DNA of 64,000 nucleotides from CAWKGV01 sp963849305 (GCA_963849305.1 CAWKGV010000003.1:620001-684000), one strand, 5' to 3'. Positions 42,822 through 51,434 are shown, numbered from the stretch's first letter. Numbers and translations are program-made. The notes: generated from the letters alone by a model not told the origin.

Positions 42822-42903
42822 ATGACCGTATCCTGCCGACTCCATGAAGGACTGGATCGAGGAGCAAATCAGCCGGGGCGATTACGCCAGCACGAGCGAT
42901 TAA
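42822..42903 (+). pseudogene. ParD-type antitoxin remnant
   Basis: Starting at 42822 a short broken frame begins MTVS, and the frame from 42844 continues MKDWIEEQISRGDYASTSD and then stops. This is the start of a ParD-like antitoxin (MTVSLPDPMKDW...RGxYxSxSDYVR), with bases missing around 42836-42843 and everything after SD lost. No ParE partner follows. It is a dead fragment of a toxin-antitoxin module. Confidence 0.55.
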
Positions 42904-43050
42904 CCCGGCGCGCGCCGGCTAGGGTGCGGCGGCACCGTCAGAGTCATCAGGCGGGCTTGGAAATCGAAATGCGGGCCGAGCGGACCGTCAGTTCCGGGTG
43001 CGCGCGCATCTTGCCGGGCGTATTCTGAGCACCCTGCGGAGGTAGGTGTC

Positions 43051-43728
43051 GTGCTGCTCAAGGTGGTCGTAAACTCGCTCGTCTTCGCAGTAGTGCTGGG
43101 ACTGCTGCTGTTCCTTCCCGCCGGAACGCTGGCTTGGCCCCAGGCTTGGGTGTTCATGGCCCTGTTCATCGGTTGTAGCGAGGCGACGGGCGTCTGGCTC
43201 TCTAAGACCGATCCGGACCTGCTCGCGGCGCGGATGAAGTCGCCTTTCAGCGCCGATCAGAAACCAGCCGACCGTGCGGTGATGGCCGTGATCCTGGTCG
43301 TCTTCCTTGGATGGATCGTCTTCATGGCGCTCGATGCGCGGCGGTTTGACTGGTCGCATGCGCCGCTGTGGGCGCAAGTGCTCGGCGCGGCGTTGATCGT
43401 GGGAGCGTTCTGCGGCTGGATCGGCGTCCTCCGCGCCAACAGCTTCGCGGCGACCACGATCACGTTGCAGGAGGCGCGGGGGCAGACGGTGATCTCCACT
43501 GGACCCTACGCCGTGGTGCGCCATCCGATGTACGCCTACGCCCTGCCATTGATGATCGGAACGCCGTTGTTGCTGGGCTCGCTCTGGGGTCTCGCTTGGC
43601 TGGCCCTGTCCGTGCCGTTGCTGGCGGCGCGCGCGCTCGGCGAGGAGGCCATGCTGATGGACGGGTTGCCCGGCTATCGCGACTACGCCGCCAAGGTGCG
43701 CTTCCGCCTGTTGCCCCGCGTGTGGTGA
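43051..43728 (+). CDS. Isoprenylcysteine carboxyl methyltransferase-like membrane protein
   Basis: 225 residues. Several transmembrane segments and the ICMT/PEMT block GPYAVVRHPMYAYALPLMIGTPLLLGS with RALGEEAMLMDGLPGYRDYAAKVRFRLLP, the SAM-binding region of this family. Bacterial members methylate small lipids or are of unknown function. The GTG start at 43051 follows GCGGAGGTAGG. Single gene. Confidence 0.85.
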   Translation: MLLKVVVNSLVFAVVLGLLLFLPAGTLAWPQAWVFMALFIGCSEATGVWLSKTDPDLLAARMKSPFSADQKPADRAVMAVILVVFLGWIVFMALDARRFDWSHAPLWAQVLGAALIVGAFCGWIGVLRANSFAATTITLQEARGQTVISTGPYAVVRHPMYAYALPLMIGTPLLLGSLWGLAWLALSVPLLAARALGEEAMLMDGLPGYRDYAAKVRFRLLPRVW

Positions 43729-43798
43729 CGAACTTGGGCCTTCCGCCCGAGGAATAGGACGGCCTCGTTGCCTCTCCCGCAGCGGGAATATGTGCCAA

Positions 43799-44871
43799 CT
43801 AGCCGGTCGCGAAGCGCACCCGGTCCTCTCCATCGAAATCCTGGCGCAGCTCCCGGCGTGCCAGCATGTAGTTGACGTGCGCGAGGATCTCCCCGAAGGC
43901 GAAGCCGGTCTGGTGCTCGTCGAGAGCGCGCTGGAACACCACCGGGATGAGGTCGGCGGCGCTGCGGGAGGTCCGCCGGCACGCCTCAGCGATAATGCCG
44001 CAACGTTCAGCGTGATGCTCGATCAGCTCGTCGATCCGGCGATGCAGGCCCCGGAACGGTAGCCCGTGTCCAGGGAGCACCAGCACCTCGGCATCCACCG
44101 TGCTGCGCAGGTCCGCGAGCGAGCGCAGATAAATCCCGAGCGCGTCGGCCTCGGGCTCCACCGCATGAACGCTCACATTCGGGGAGATCCTGGCGATCAC
44201 CTGGTCGGCGGCGAAGAACAGACGCTCCTCCGGGCAGAGCAGCATCGCCTGTTCCAATGCGTGCCCCCCGCCAGTGAGCACCCGCAAGCGCCGGGTCCCC
44301 ACGCGCAGTTCGTCGCCATGCTGCAAGCGCCGGTAGGTGGTCGGCACGCCGGTCGTGCGGCGCAGATATTCGTGCCCACGACTGAGCACCAGTTCGGTCG
44401 TGGCCCGGTCCAGGCCGTGGCGGAGATAAAACGGCCGGTGCATGTCGGCGCCCAGGTCGCCGGGCGCGTATTGCAGCGCTAGGCTGTAGAGGTATTCCGG
44501 CCGGGGCATCAGCAGCGGCAAATCGAACCGGCGGGTGAGCCAGCCGGCCAACCCGACATGATCGGGGTGGAAATGGGTGACGATCAGGCGCGTCAGCCGC
44601 TCGCCGGCGAGCGGCCCGGCCAGCACGTCCTCCCAGACGGCGCGGCAGGCATCGTTGCCGAGACCGGTATCCAGCACTGCCCAGCCTTCGCCATCTTCCA
44701 GCAGGTAGATGTTCACATGGCCAGCCGATAAGGCAGGGGCAGCCGCAGCCACAGCACGCCGGGGGCGATCGCCAGCAGGGTGCCGGGGGCGGGGGGTGCC
44801 GGGTGGGGGAAGGCCAGGGCCGGCTCGGCGATCACCGAAGCGACAGGGGAAGTCTGCGTGACGGGTTCCAT
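43799..44871 (-). pseudogene. Metallo-beta-lactamase-fold hydrolase, one-base frameshift
   Basis: The 5' part from 44871 reads MEPVTQTSPVAS and continues to GVLWLRLPLPYRL in one frame; the next frame continues with GHVNIYLLEDGEGWAVLDTG, THFHPDHVGLAGW (metal-binding H-x-H-x-D-H) to 43799. The break is near 44724-44729, where CGGCTGGCC would need CGGCTGGGCC; one G is missing. The joined product of about 356 residues matches the family of MBL hydrolases with an HTH-like C-terminal extension. Alternatively translation starts after the break. Probably a sequencing error or a recent mutation. Confidence 0.75.
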
Positions 44872-44939
44872 GCCGTGCAGATGCGGCGCGCGGCCTCGTT
44901 TGGGAAGAGGCGCGGATTTGCCGAAAGCAGTTCCAAGGT

Positions 44940-45148
44940 TAGCCGGCGGGCCGGGGGCCCCGGCGATGAGGGGGGCCGAAGATCGCGCCCAGATGGCCGA
45001 CGCCATCGGTGAGCCCGGCGCCGGTCGCGCGCAGCCGCGTCGGGTAGCTGGCGGCGGTGTAGTTGTACATGCTGAACAGCCATGCCGTCTCGGCGCCCAC
45101 TAGAATAGACATCAGCACGTACGAGGCGGCGACGGATGCACGGGTCAA
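44940..45148 (-). pseudogene. MFS transporter C-terminal fragment
   Basis: The frame VAASYVLMSILVGAETAWLFSMYNYTAASYPTRLRATGAGLTDGVGHLGAIFGP is the final helices region of an MFS aromatic-acid/sugar symporter. It has no proper start, and at 44970-44975 six C in a row put it out of frame; with five C it would read on into LIAGAPGPP. Everything upstream and downstream of this stretch is lost. It is a relic between the MBL gene and the xox cluster. Confidence 0.6.
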
Positions 45149-45261
45149 GCCCGTGGAGGGCGCTGGCTTGCCCGCTCGACCGTCATGGATGGCCGTGACA
45201 GTCCCCGATCCATTCGGGGGGCATGACCATGGGGGTAGGAGCGGTGCCTTCGGATCGCTAG

Positions 45262-46164
45262 TCAGTTCGCGATCGGCTCGCCCTTGTTGTCGAGCAATGG
45301 CACGCCGTACGTCGTCAGGATCGCGTCGATTTTTTCATGGTCCTCGGCGATCAGCCGGTTCAGCGTGCGCTTCCATGCCTGGTCGCTGTGCCGCACTCCC
45401 ATGGTGATGCGGAACGATAACGGCACCGGGCTCGTCTCATGAAGCAGCGGCACCACTGTCAGCTTGCCTTCGGCCTGCTTGCCGAAGTAGCCCGCCATCG
45501 GTCCCCACAGCACCCCCGCGTCGATATCGCCGTGCTCAAGATCTTGGATCATCGCCCGCGAAGACGAGTTATGGCGCGTGTCGATGGCGAGCGGATAGGG
45601 TTTCGCGTTGTCCATCAGGCCATCGCTCGCCATGACGGTCGCGGGCGGCGTGCCGGCGACGATGCCGAGCCGCTTGCCCTTCAGGCGAGGATCCTCAAGC
45701 GTGGTGACGCCATCCAGACCGCTACCGGGCTTGAACACCAAGGCATAGACCGAGGTGTAGTACGGGTTGGTGTTCTGCACCAGGTCGTTGCCCTCCGCGA
45801 CGCCCATCACCACGTCGCAGCGGAACGCGTTCAAGGTGTTGCGGTAGAACCCGATCACTTGGGGAAACCAGTCATAGCTCAGCGTTTTGCCGAGCTGGTC
45901 GGCGAACAGCGCCGCGATCTTGTTTTCGAAGCCAGCGCCAGCTTGGTCGGAAAACGGCAGGTTACGCGGGTCGGCACACACCCTGAGCGCCTTCGGATCG
46001 ACCAGCTCGGCCGAGGCGCCGAGGCCGGGTGCTTGCGCCTCAACGCGCGGAGCCAATGGCATCGCCAGCGCAAGCACCGTCAGGCCCAGCATCGAACGCG
46101 TACTGGCCGCGCGCCTGACCGCCCGTTCGCCGGGCCGCGCCGCTATCTCACTCCGCTTCGTCAT
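45262..46164 (-). CDS. xoxJ: XoxJ/MoxJ-like periplasmic accessory protein
   Basis: 300 residues. A signal peptide is followed by a type-2 periplasmic binding domain: LRVCADPRNLPFSDQAGAGFENKIAALFADQLGKTLSYDWFPQ, then RCDVVMGVAEGNDLVQNTNPYYTSVYALVF and GDIDAGVLWGPMAGYFGKQA. This is the quinoprotein-dehydrogenase-associated family (TIGR03871-like; XoxJ/MoxJ). XoxJ is thought to activate or help XoxF. The start follows GGAGAGGCG. It lies 23 bases downstream of xoxG in the same operon. Confidence 0.9.
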   Translation of the reverse strand: MTKRSEIAARPGERAVRRAASTRSMLGLTVLALAMPLAPRVEAQAPGLGASAELVDPKALRVCADPRNLPFSDQAGAGFENKIAALFADQLGKTLSYDWFPQVIGFYRNTLNAFRCDVVMGVAEGNDLVQNTNPYYTSVYALVFKPGSGLDGVTTLEDPRLKGKRLGIVAGTPPATVMASDGLMDNAKPYPLAIDTRHNSSSRAMIQDLEHGDIDAGVLWGPMAGYFGKQAEGKLTVVPLLHETSPVPLSFRITMGVRHSDQAWKRTLNRLIAEDHEKIDAILTTYGVPLLDNKGEPIAN

Positions 46165-46187
46165 CGCCTCTCCTGTTCGTCCCGCCG

Positions 46188-46718
46188 TCAGCCAAAGCAA
46201 GCATCGACCTGCTGATTGAAGCCCTTCGGCAGCGGCGCGTGCTTTTCTGGTCGGCCGCGGCCGAGCGCGCCGTCTGCGCGCGCCCGTAAATAGACATAGA
46301 TTTCGTTGATGTAGCACATTACGTTTTTGTCGGTCCCGAACGACGGCATTACCAGGTTCTGCGACGCCGAGACATTCTTCTTGCCTTGCGCGACAGTCCC
46401 CAGGAACTGCGCGTACGTCAAATGTTTGAGGGCATCGGTCAGGTTTGGCCCGTAGCTCGTTCCCAGCCCGTCGGGGCCGTGGCATTGTAGGCAATTGGCC
46501 GAATATTGAATGTAGCCGTAATAGGTATACCAGCCGACCGTGCCATCGGGGGCGATGTGGAAGGTCGGCGTGCCATTGGCATCCACCCACATCTTGTCGG
46601 ACTGCTGTTTCACCGCCTTGGGGTTGCCGTTCGGATCGGTGCTGGCGGAATCGGCGGCGCTCACGGCACCGGGCAGCAACAACAGCCCAAGCAGCGCCAG
46701 GCGAAGCATCGCTATCAT
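46188..46718 (-). CDS. xoxG: Cytochrome c XoxG-like, electron acceptor of XoxF
   Basis: 176 residues: signal peptide (LALLGLLLLPGAVSAADS), one heme site CLQCH (Cys76, Cys79, His80) and a methionine ligand candidate Met124 (LVMPSFG). The rest matches periplasmic c-type cytochromes that take electrons from XoxF (XoxG/CytcL). GGGGAGATCGACC precedes the start. A strong terminator lies between it and xoxF, so its level is probably lower than that of the dehydrogenase. Confidence 0.9.
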   Translation of the reverse strand: MIAMLRLALLGLLLLPGAVSAADSASTDPNGNPKAVKQQSDKMWVDANGTPTFHIAPDGTVGWYTYYGYIQYSANCLQCHGPDGLGTSYGPNLTDALKHLTYAQFLGTVAQGKKNVSASQNLVMPSFGTDKNVMCYINEIYVYLRARADGALGRGRPEKHAPLPKGFNQQVDACFG

Positions 46719-46754
46719 GGTCGATCTCCCCTGATCGAAACCAACATGCGGGAT

Positions 46755-46793
46755 CAGAAAGAAAGGGGCCGGCGCGGCGAGCGCCGGCCCCTT
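46755..46793 (-). terminator. Rho-independent terminator between xoxF and xoxG
   Basis: Perfect 13-bp stem: 46763-46775 and 46781-46793 (GGGGCCGGCGC core arm, GCGCCGGCCCC arm) with loop GGCGA, followed on the minus strand by TTTCTTTC. It lies 18 bases after the xoxF stop. Partial termination would give much more xoxF than xoxG transcript. Confidence 0.85.
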
Positions 46794-46810
46794 GATCGAG
46801 CCGCCAACTA

Positions 46811-48727
46811 TTACCCGTTGGTGCTGGCGGGCAGCGCGAACACCGTGAGCGAGCCGCCGAGCGACGTGTAGTCGCTGAGCGCGGCATAGCCGCCCACCGC
46901 GCCGAGACCTGCGTGCGGGTCGGTAAGCCCGGCCGCGAGGCCGATGCCTGCCCAGCCACCGACGCCGGAGAGCACCGCGACATACTGCTTGCCGTTGTGC
47001 TCATAGGTCATCACGTTGCCGATGATGCCGGATGGGGTCTTGAAGGAGTACAGCACTTTGCCGGTCTTCATATCGACCGCCTGCAGGTCGCCTTCCAGCG
47101 TGCCGTAGAAGGCCACTCCCCCCGCCGTGGCCAGCGCGCCGGACCAGACGGAGAAGCGATGCGGGTCGGACCACTCGATCTTCATCGTGTGCGGGTTGAA
47201 CGCGATGAAGTTGCCCATGTTGCTTTGGCCGTGCGGCGGGAACATCGACAGCGTCGCCCCGACATAGGGCTGGCCGGCGGTGTACCAGACGCGGAACGGC
47301 TCGTAATCCATGCAGACATGGTTGGTCGGTACATAGAACATCCCGGTATCGGGCGAGAAGGACGCCGGCTGCTCATCCTTGCTGCCGAGCGCGGCCGGGC
47401 AGATGTTCTGGGTATTGACGTTGGCGCCTTGCTGACCGGGGGCCTTGTCGGCGACCACCTCCGGCCGCCCGTAGTTCTGGCTCTGCTTGTTCATGTCGAT
47501 CTTGGTGGCCCAGTTCACCGCCGGGTCGTATTTGGCGGCGGCAAGCAGGTCGCCGTTCGCGCGGTTGAGCTTATAGGCGAAGCCGTTGCGATCGAAATGG
47601 ACCAGTTCGGGGATCGTGCCGTTGCTGGTGCGCTCGTTGACAAGGATCATCTCGTTGACGCCGTCATAGTCCCACTGATCATGCGGCGTCATCTGATAGA
47701 CCCACTTGGCCATCCCGGTGTCCGGGTTACGCGCCCAGATGGTCATCGACCACTTGTTGTCGCCGGGCCGCTGGTCCGGGTTCCAGGTGCCCGGGTTGCC
47801 GGAGCCGTAGTAGATCAGGTCGAGTTTGGGGTCGTAAGAGTACCAGCCCCAGGTGTCGCCGCCGCCGATCTTCCATTCGTCGCCCTTCCAGCTTTTGAGG
47901 CTGGAATCGGCACCGATCGGCTTGCCGAGTTCGGTGGTCTTCTGCGGATCGACCAGCAGATCGCTGTCAGGCCCTTCCGAGTAGGCGCGCCAGGCCTGCT
48001 TGCCGTTGTTAATGTCGTAAGCCGCCAGCCAGCCGCGCACGCCGAACTCGCCACCGGAGACGCCGACGATTACCTTATCCTTGACCACCATCGGCGCCTC
48101 GGTGCCGGTCGCGCCTTTGGAAGGATCGCCAGTTTTGACCGACCACAGTACTTTGCCGGTCTTGGCGTCCAGCGCCACCAGGGTGGTATCGGCCTGGTGC
48201 AGGAAGATCTTGCCGTCCGAGTAGGCCACGCCGCGATTGACGGTGTCGCAGCACATCACGCCGATCACGCTCGGATCCTGGTTGGGCGTGTACTTCCACT
48301 GGATCTTGCCGGGGTGGTTCAGGTCAAGCGCGTACACGGTGTTCGGAAACGGGGTGTCGAAGTACATCATGTCCCCGATCACGAGCGGCGCGCCCTCGTG
48401 GCCGCGGAGCACGCCGGTGGAGAACGTCCAAGCGACTTGAAGATGGCCGACGTTCCGAGCATTGATCTGTTTCAACGGCGAATAACGCCAATTGTTGTAT
48501 CCGCCAGTGGGGCTCACCCAATCGGCAGGACGTTGTTTCGCCTGCAATTGGGTCTGGCTTTCCTCGCCCGCCTGCTGCCCGTTTTGCTGGTTCTGGCTCT
48601 GCTGGTTCTGGCTCTGCTGGTTCTGGTTCTTGCCCTCCAAGTTCTGGGCGCTCGCGATGTGCAGGCCAAAGCCCGAGAACACCAACGCGCCGGCCAGCAG
48701 GGCCGATTTCGAAGAGACGCCTCCCAT
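46811..48727 (-). CDS. xoxF: Lanthanide-dependent PQQ methanol dehydrogenase
   Basis: 638 residues; periplasmic quinoprotein that oxidises methanol to formaldehyde or formate. Signal peptide 1-28. PQQ propeller with the vicinal disulfide Cys159-Cys160 (VMCCDTVNRG), Glu227 (GGEFGV) and Asn311 (GSGNPGTWN). The catalytic Asp353 is followed by Asp355 (QWDYDGVNE), the extra aspartate that marks lanthanide enzymes; MxaF has Ala there. The rest is very close to XoxF1 of Methylorubrum. The mature N-terminus (residues about 34-52) is an unusual Asn/Gln/Ser repeat not seen in typical XoxF. Start with AGGAGGT. No mxaI or other mxa gene is in the window. Confidence 0.95.
   Translation of the reverse strand: MGGVSSKSALLAGALVFSGFGLHIASAQNLEGKNQNQQSQNQQSQNQQNGQQAGEESQTQLQAKQRPADWVSPTGGYNNWRYSPLKQINARNVGHLQVAWTFSTGVLRGHEGAPLVIGDMMYFDTPFPNTVYALDLNHPGKIQWKYTPNQDPSVIGVMCCDTVNRGVAYSDGKIFLHQADTTLVALDAKTGKVLWSVKTGDPSKGATGTEAPMVVKDKVIVGVSGGEFGVRGWLAAYDINNGKQAWRAYSEGPDSDLLVDPQKTTELGKPIGADSSLKSWKGDEWKIGGGDTWGWYSYDPKLDLIYYGSGNPGTWNPDQRPGDNKWSMTIWARNPDTGMAKWVYQMTPHDQWDYDGVNEMILVNERTSNGTIPELVHFDRNGFAYKLNRANGDLLAAAKYDPAVNWATKIDMNKQSQNYGRPEVVADKAPGQQGANVNTQNICPAALGSKDEQPASFSPDTGMFYVPTNHVCMDYEPFRVWYTAGQPYVGATLSMFPPHGQSNMGNFIAFNPHTMKIEWSDPHRFSVWSGALATAGGVAFYGTLEGDLQAVDMKTGKVLYSFKTPSGIIGNVMTYEHNGKQYVAVLSGVGGWAGIGLAAGLTDPHAGLGAVGGYAALSDYTSLGGSLTVFALPASTNG
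48585..48629. repeat. Three tandem 15-base repeats inside xoxF
   Basis: TGCTGGTTCTGGCTC is repeated at 48585-48599 and 48600-48614, with a third near-copy at 48615-48629 (one base different). On the coding strand it gives repeats of the Gln-Asn-Gln-Gln-Ser type in the mature N-terminus of XoxF. Fifteen-base units keep the frame, so copy number can vary without breaking the gene. Confidence 0.8.
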
Positions 48728-49020
48728 CCACTACCTCCTGTCTGCTGCGTCCGTCGGAGCAGGTGCCCCCCGCGCCAGCCCCGCAACGCCATGCCACGTC
48801 ACTATGGGAATTCGTCACCGGCAGCGTGTCACGGCGCAACGCAAGAATGCCGCGCAAGGCCGAGGCCATGCGGCAAACACTCCCTTCGATGCGACTGCGA
48901 GAGCGGTCGTTTTCCCCGAATTCGACCGCCTTTGAAGCCGGCGACGTGATCGGACGCTAGGCCAGGGGCCTAATTTCGGGCAACCCGCGCGTAACCCACG
49001 AGCGCGCGACTGGCGTGCTT
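48728..49020 (-). promoter_or_regulatory. Upstream region of xoxF
   Basis: 293 bases between pqqE (same strand, upstream) and the xoxF start. No gene is visible. As xoxF has its own strong site (AGGAGGT) and a long leader, its main promoter is probably here. I could not assign a promoter hexamer or a binding site with confidence. Small palindrome TAGGCC-AGG-GGCCTA at 48958-48972. Confidence 0.4.
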
Positions 49021-50184
49021 CTATCGCGATTGTGATTTGTGCGATGCAGCAATAGCCTTGACCACCTCCGGTCCGCTCGGCGGGGCCGAGTCGGCATGCC
49101 GTTGCCGGCCGCGATAGGCATAGCGGATTTCGGAAGGCGCCGCCGCTGTCTCGGCAAGTGCCGCGATCGCCGCGTGATGGGGCGAGAGTTCGCAGGCCGG
49201 ATCAGCCTCCGCCGCATCGCCGGCGATCGCCAGCGCCTGGCACCTACAGCCGCCCCAATCTAGCTCCCGCCGGTCGCAGGAACGGCAGGGTTCGCGCATC
49301 CAGCCGGTCCCACGGAACGCCTCGAAGGCCGGGGAATGGTGCCAGATCTCCGCCAGCTTGTGTTCGCGCACCGACCAGAACACGAGGCCGGGAATCGTTT
49401 CGGCCGCATGGCAGGGCAGCACGCGCCCCGAAGGGGTGACGTTCAGCGACCGGCGTGCCCAGCCGCCCATGCACGGCTTCGGCCGGCGCGCATAATAGTC
49501 CGGGACCACGAGGTCGATCGCGATGCGATCGTCGTTGGCGGCGCGGATGCGTGCCACCTCGGTCATCGCGCGCGCCACCTGATCGCGGCGCGGCATCAGC
49601 GCCGCGCGGTTGGCCAGCGCCCAGCCGTAGTACTGCGCGTGCGCCACTTCGACCCGGCCGGCGCCCGCCGTGATGGCAAGCTCGATCATCTCGCCCATGC
49701 GCTCGATATTGGCGCGGTGGATCACCGCATTGACCGTCAATGCGAGCCCGGCATCGCGTACCATCGCGAGCACGGCGAGCTTGCGGCCATGCGAGCCTTG
49801 CCGGCCGGCGATGCGCTCGGCCGATTTGGGGTCGCTGTCCTGGATCGAGACCTGCACGTGATCGAGACCGGCCGCCCTCAACCGTTCGAGCCGTGCAGCG
49901 TCGAGGCCGATGCCGGAGGTGATTAGGTTGGTGTAGAGCCCGGCGGCGCGTGCCGCGCCGGTGATCTCGACCAGGTCGCGCCGGGACGCCGGCTCGCCGC
50001 CCGAGAGATGCACCTGCAATACCCCGAGCGCCGCCGCCTCGGCGAACACCCGCGCCCACTCGCTGGTCCCCAGTTCCGTCTCGCGCGGCTCCAGGGCCAG
50101 CGGGTTGGAGCAATACGGGCAGGCCAGCGGGCAGACGTGGGTTAGCTCCGCAAGCAGCCCGAGGGGATGGCCGGGCGCGGTCAT
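49021..50184 (-). CDS. pqqE: PQQ synthesis radical SAM enzyme PqqE
   Basis: 387 residues. Radical-SAM cluster Cys18, Cys22, Cys25 (THVCPLACPYC), GGEPASRRD, and a SPASM region with auxiliary-cluster cysteines (CMGG, LPCHAAET, CRSCDRRELDWGGCRC). It cross-links Glu and Tyr of PqqA in the first step of PQQ synthesis. The ATG at 50184 overlaps the pqqD stop by four bases, so they are coupled. It is the last gene of the pqqA-C-D-E group. Confidence 0.95.
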   Translation of the reverse strand: MTAPGHPLGLLAELTHVCPLACPYCSNPLALEPRETELGTSEWARVFAEAAALGVLQVHLSGGEPASRRDLVEITGAARAAGLYTNLITSGIGLDAARLERLRAAGLDHVQVSIQDSDPKSAERIAGRQGSHGRKLAVLAMVRDAGLALTVNAVIHRANIERMGEMIELAITAGAGRVEVAHAQYYGWALANRAALMPRRDQVARAMTEVARIRAANDDRIAIDLVVPDYYARRPKPCMGGWARRSLNVTPSGRVLPCHAAETIPGLVFWSVREHKLAEIWHHSPAFEAFRGTGWMREPCRSCDRRELDWGGCRCQALAIAGDAAEADPACELSPHHAAIAALAETAAAPSEIRYAYRGRQRHADSAPPSGPEVVKAIAASHKSQSR

Positions 50185-50483
50185 GCGGTGTTCCGGATCA
50201 GCCGCTTTGCCGCAAGCTCGGCCAGCAGTTCGTTCACGTCGCCGCGGATCTCGGTTCGGTCGGCATCGTAAACGGCGGCCAACTCGTCGATGATCTGCGC
50301 GACCTCGCGCGTTCCGTCGCAGCGGCACAGGATCTCGCCCGCCGTTCCTTCAAGCTCGATCACCCGTTCCGGGGAGAGCAGCACCCAAATGTCGCGCGTG
50401 GTGTCGAATTGCAGACGGACCCCGGGCAGCAAAGTCGGGCGGGCCAGCTCGCTTGTGGGATCGGGGCGAACCGGCTCAGCCAT
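50181..50483 (-). CDS. pqqD: PqqA-binding peptide chaperone PqqD
   Basis: 100 residues of the PqqD family: PGVRLQFDTTRDIWVLLSPERVIELEGTAGEILCRCDGTREVAQIIDELAAVY. PqqD presents the PqqA peptide to PqqE. Overlaps pqqC by 8 bases and pqqE by 4. Slightly longer than usual at the N-terminus (10 extra residues). Confidence 0.92.
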   Translation of the reverse strand: MAEPVRPDPTSELARPTLLPGVRLQFDTTRDIWVLLSPERVIELEGTAGEILCRCDGTREVAQIIDELAAVYDADRTEIRGDVNELLAELAAKRLIRNTA

Positions 50484-51231
50484 CGCTCATGCCCAAGCGA
50501 GAGTCAGCGGGACGAAATGCGCCGGGCGGGATGAAGCCAGGAGTGACGTAGGCGTAGTGGAGGGCATCTAGCATCGCCCAGAGCACATCAAGCTTGAACG
50601 ACAACGCGCCGATCACCTGGCCCTGCTGCTCCGGCGTGCGCGCGTGGCGCTGCACATAATCGAGCGCGAACGTGGCGTCACGCGCGGCCTGCGGCGGGCG
50701 CTTGTCGAAATAGGCGAGGGTCTCGGCGGTGATGTAGTCGTAATTGGCCAGCATCCCGGCCATCCGCTCGCCGATGATGTTGGGCGAGAACAGCTCCGTC
50801 AGCGCCGAAGCAACCGCTTCGAGCAGGCTGCGCTCACGCACGAAGCGCACATAGGCATCCACTGCGAACCGCGTGCCCGGAAGGATCTGCTCGGTCGAGA
50901 CAACCACCGAGCGGTCGAGGCCGAGGCCATCGGTCAACGCCAGCCAGCGCGCGAGGCCGCCTTCGCCTTCCCGCTCGCCGTCCTGGTCGATCAGCCGCGA
51001 GCGCCAGTCGCGCCTCAGCGTCGGATCGTCGCAACGCCCGATCAGAGAGGCGTCCTTGAGCGGGATCATCGCCTGATAGTAGTATCGATTGAGCGCCCAC
51101 ACCTGCACTTGGCCGTGCGAACACTTGCCCGCGTGCAACATGCGATGGAACGGATGCAAGTTATGGTAGCGCCGTGCGCCCATCTCGCGCAGGCGCAACT
51201 CTAGCTCTTCCGGGCTTAATAAGTCCGGCAC
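50476..51231 (-). CDS. pqqC: PQQ synthase PqqC
   Basis: 251 residues. LLSPEELELRLREMGARRYHNLHPFHRMLHAGK, NRYYYQAMIPLKDASLIGRCDD and STEQILPGTRFAVDAYVRFVRE, FDKRPPQAARDATFALDYV are canonical PqqC blocks. It carries out the final ring closure and oxidation to PQQ. The start is GTG at 51231 with GGGGAGATC correctly spaced; a longer frame from 51330 lacks a site and is not homologous. Follows pqqA after a hairpin. Confidence 0.93.
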   Translation of the reverse strand: MPDLLSPEELELRLREMGARRYHNLHPFHRMLHAGKCSHGQVQVWALNRYYYQAMIPLKDASLIGRCDDPTLRRDWRSRLIDQDGEREGEGGLARWLALTDGLGLDRSVVVSTEQILPGTRFAVDAYVRFVRERSLLEAVASALTELFSPNIIGERMAGMLANYDYITAETLAYFDKRPPQAARDATFALDYVQRHARTPEQQGQVIGALSFKLDVLWAMLDALHYAYVTPGFIPPGAFRPADSRLGMSDG

Positions 51232-51311
51232 GCGATCTCCCCGATTTTCCAGTTTGCGGACCAGCAAAAGTCTCCGGTCCAATCCCGGACTGGCCGGGTC
51301 TCGGAAGAAAC

Positions 51312-51349
51312 CGGCCGCCGCCGCCAACAATGGAACGGGGCGGCGGCCG
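51312..51349 (-). terminator. GC-rich hairpin just after pqqA
   Basis: Perfect 11-bp arms CGGCCGCCGCC (51312-51322) and GGCGGCGGCCG (51339-51349) with a 16-base loop, 8 bases after the pqqA stop codon on the minus strand. No T run follows, so it is an attenuator or message-stabiliser rather than a classical terminator. It would raise pqqA messenger over pqqCDE, as is known for pqq operons. Confidence 0.65.
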
Positions 51350-51356
51350 CCTGGGC

Positions 51357-51434
51357 CTAGAGTTCGCCAGGCAGGTAGGCCGAAATCTCAAGGCCGATGC
51401 AGATCTCACGGATCTTCGGGCGTGACCACTTCAT
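51357..51434 (-). CDS. pqqA: PqqA precursor peptide
   Basis: 25 codons encoding MKWSRPKIREICIGLEISAY plus LPGEL. The Glu and Tyr of the conserved E-I-S-A-Y segment (Glu16, Tyr20) are the residues linked and processed to PQQ. GGAG precedes the start by about 9 bases (GGGAGAAAATCGC). Too short for default gene callers. It is first in the pqqA-C-D-E group and lies 154 bases downstream of an unknown secreted protein gene on the same strand. Confidence 0.95.
   Translation of the reverse strand: MKWSRPKIREICIGLEISAYLPGEL

Noticed and set aside
46811..48727. Calcium-type methanol dehydrogenase MxaF
   Set aside because: The residue two after the catalytic Asp is Asp, not Ala, and there is no mxaI or mxaG-type gene. 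The lanthanide-dependent XoxF call fits better.
46913..48949. A 678-codon frame on the plus strand
   Set aside because: It is the antisense shadow of xoxF; no domain, and the real gene on the other strand has full homology and a ribosome binding site.
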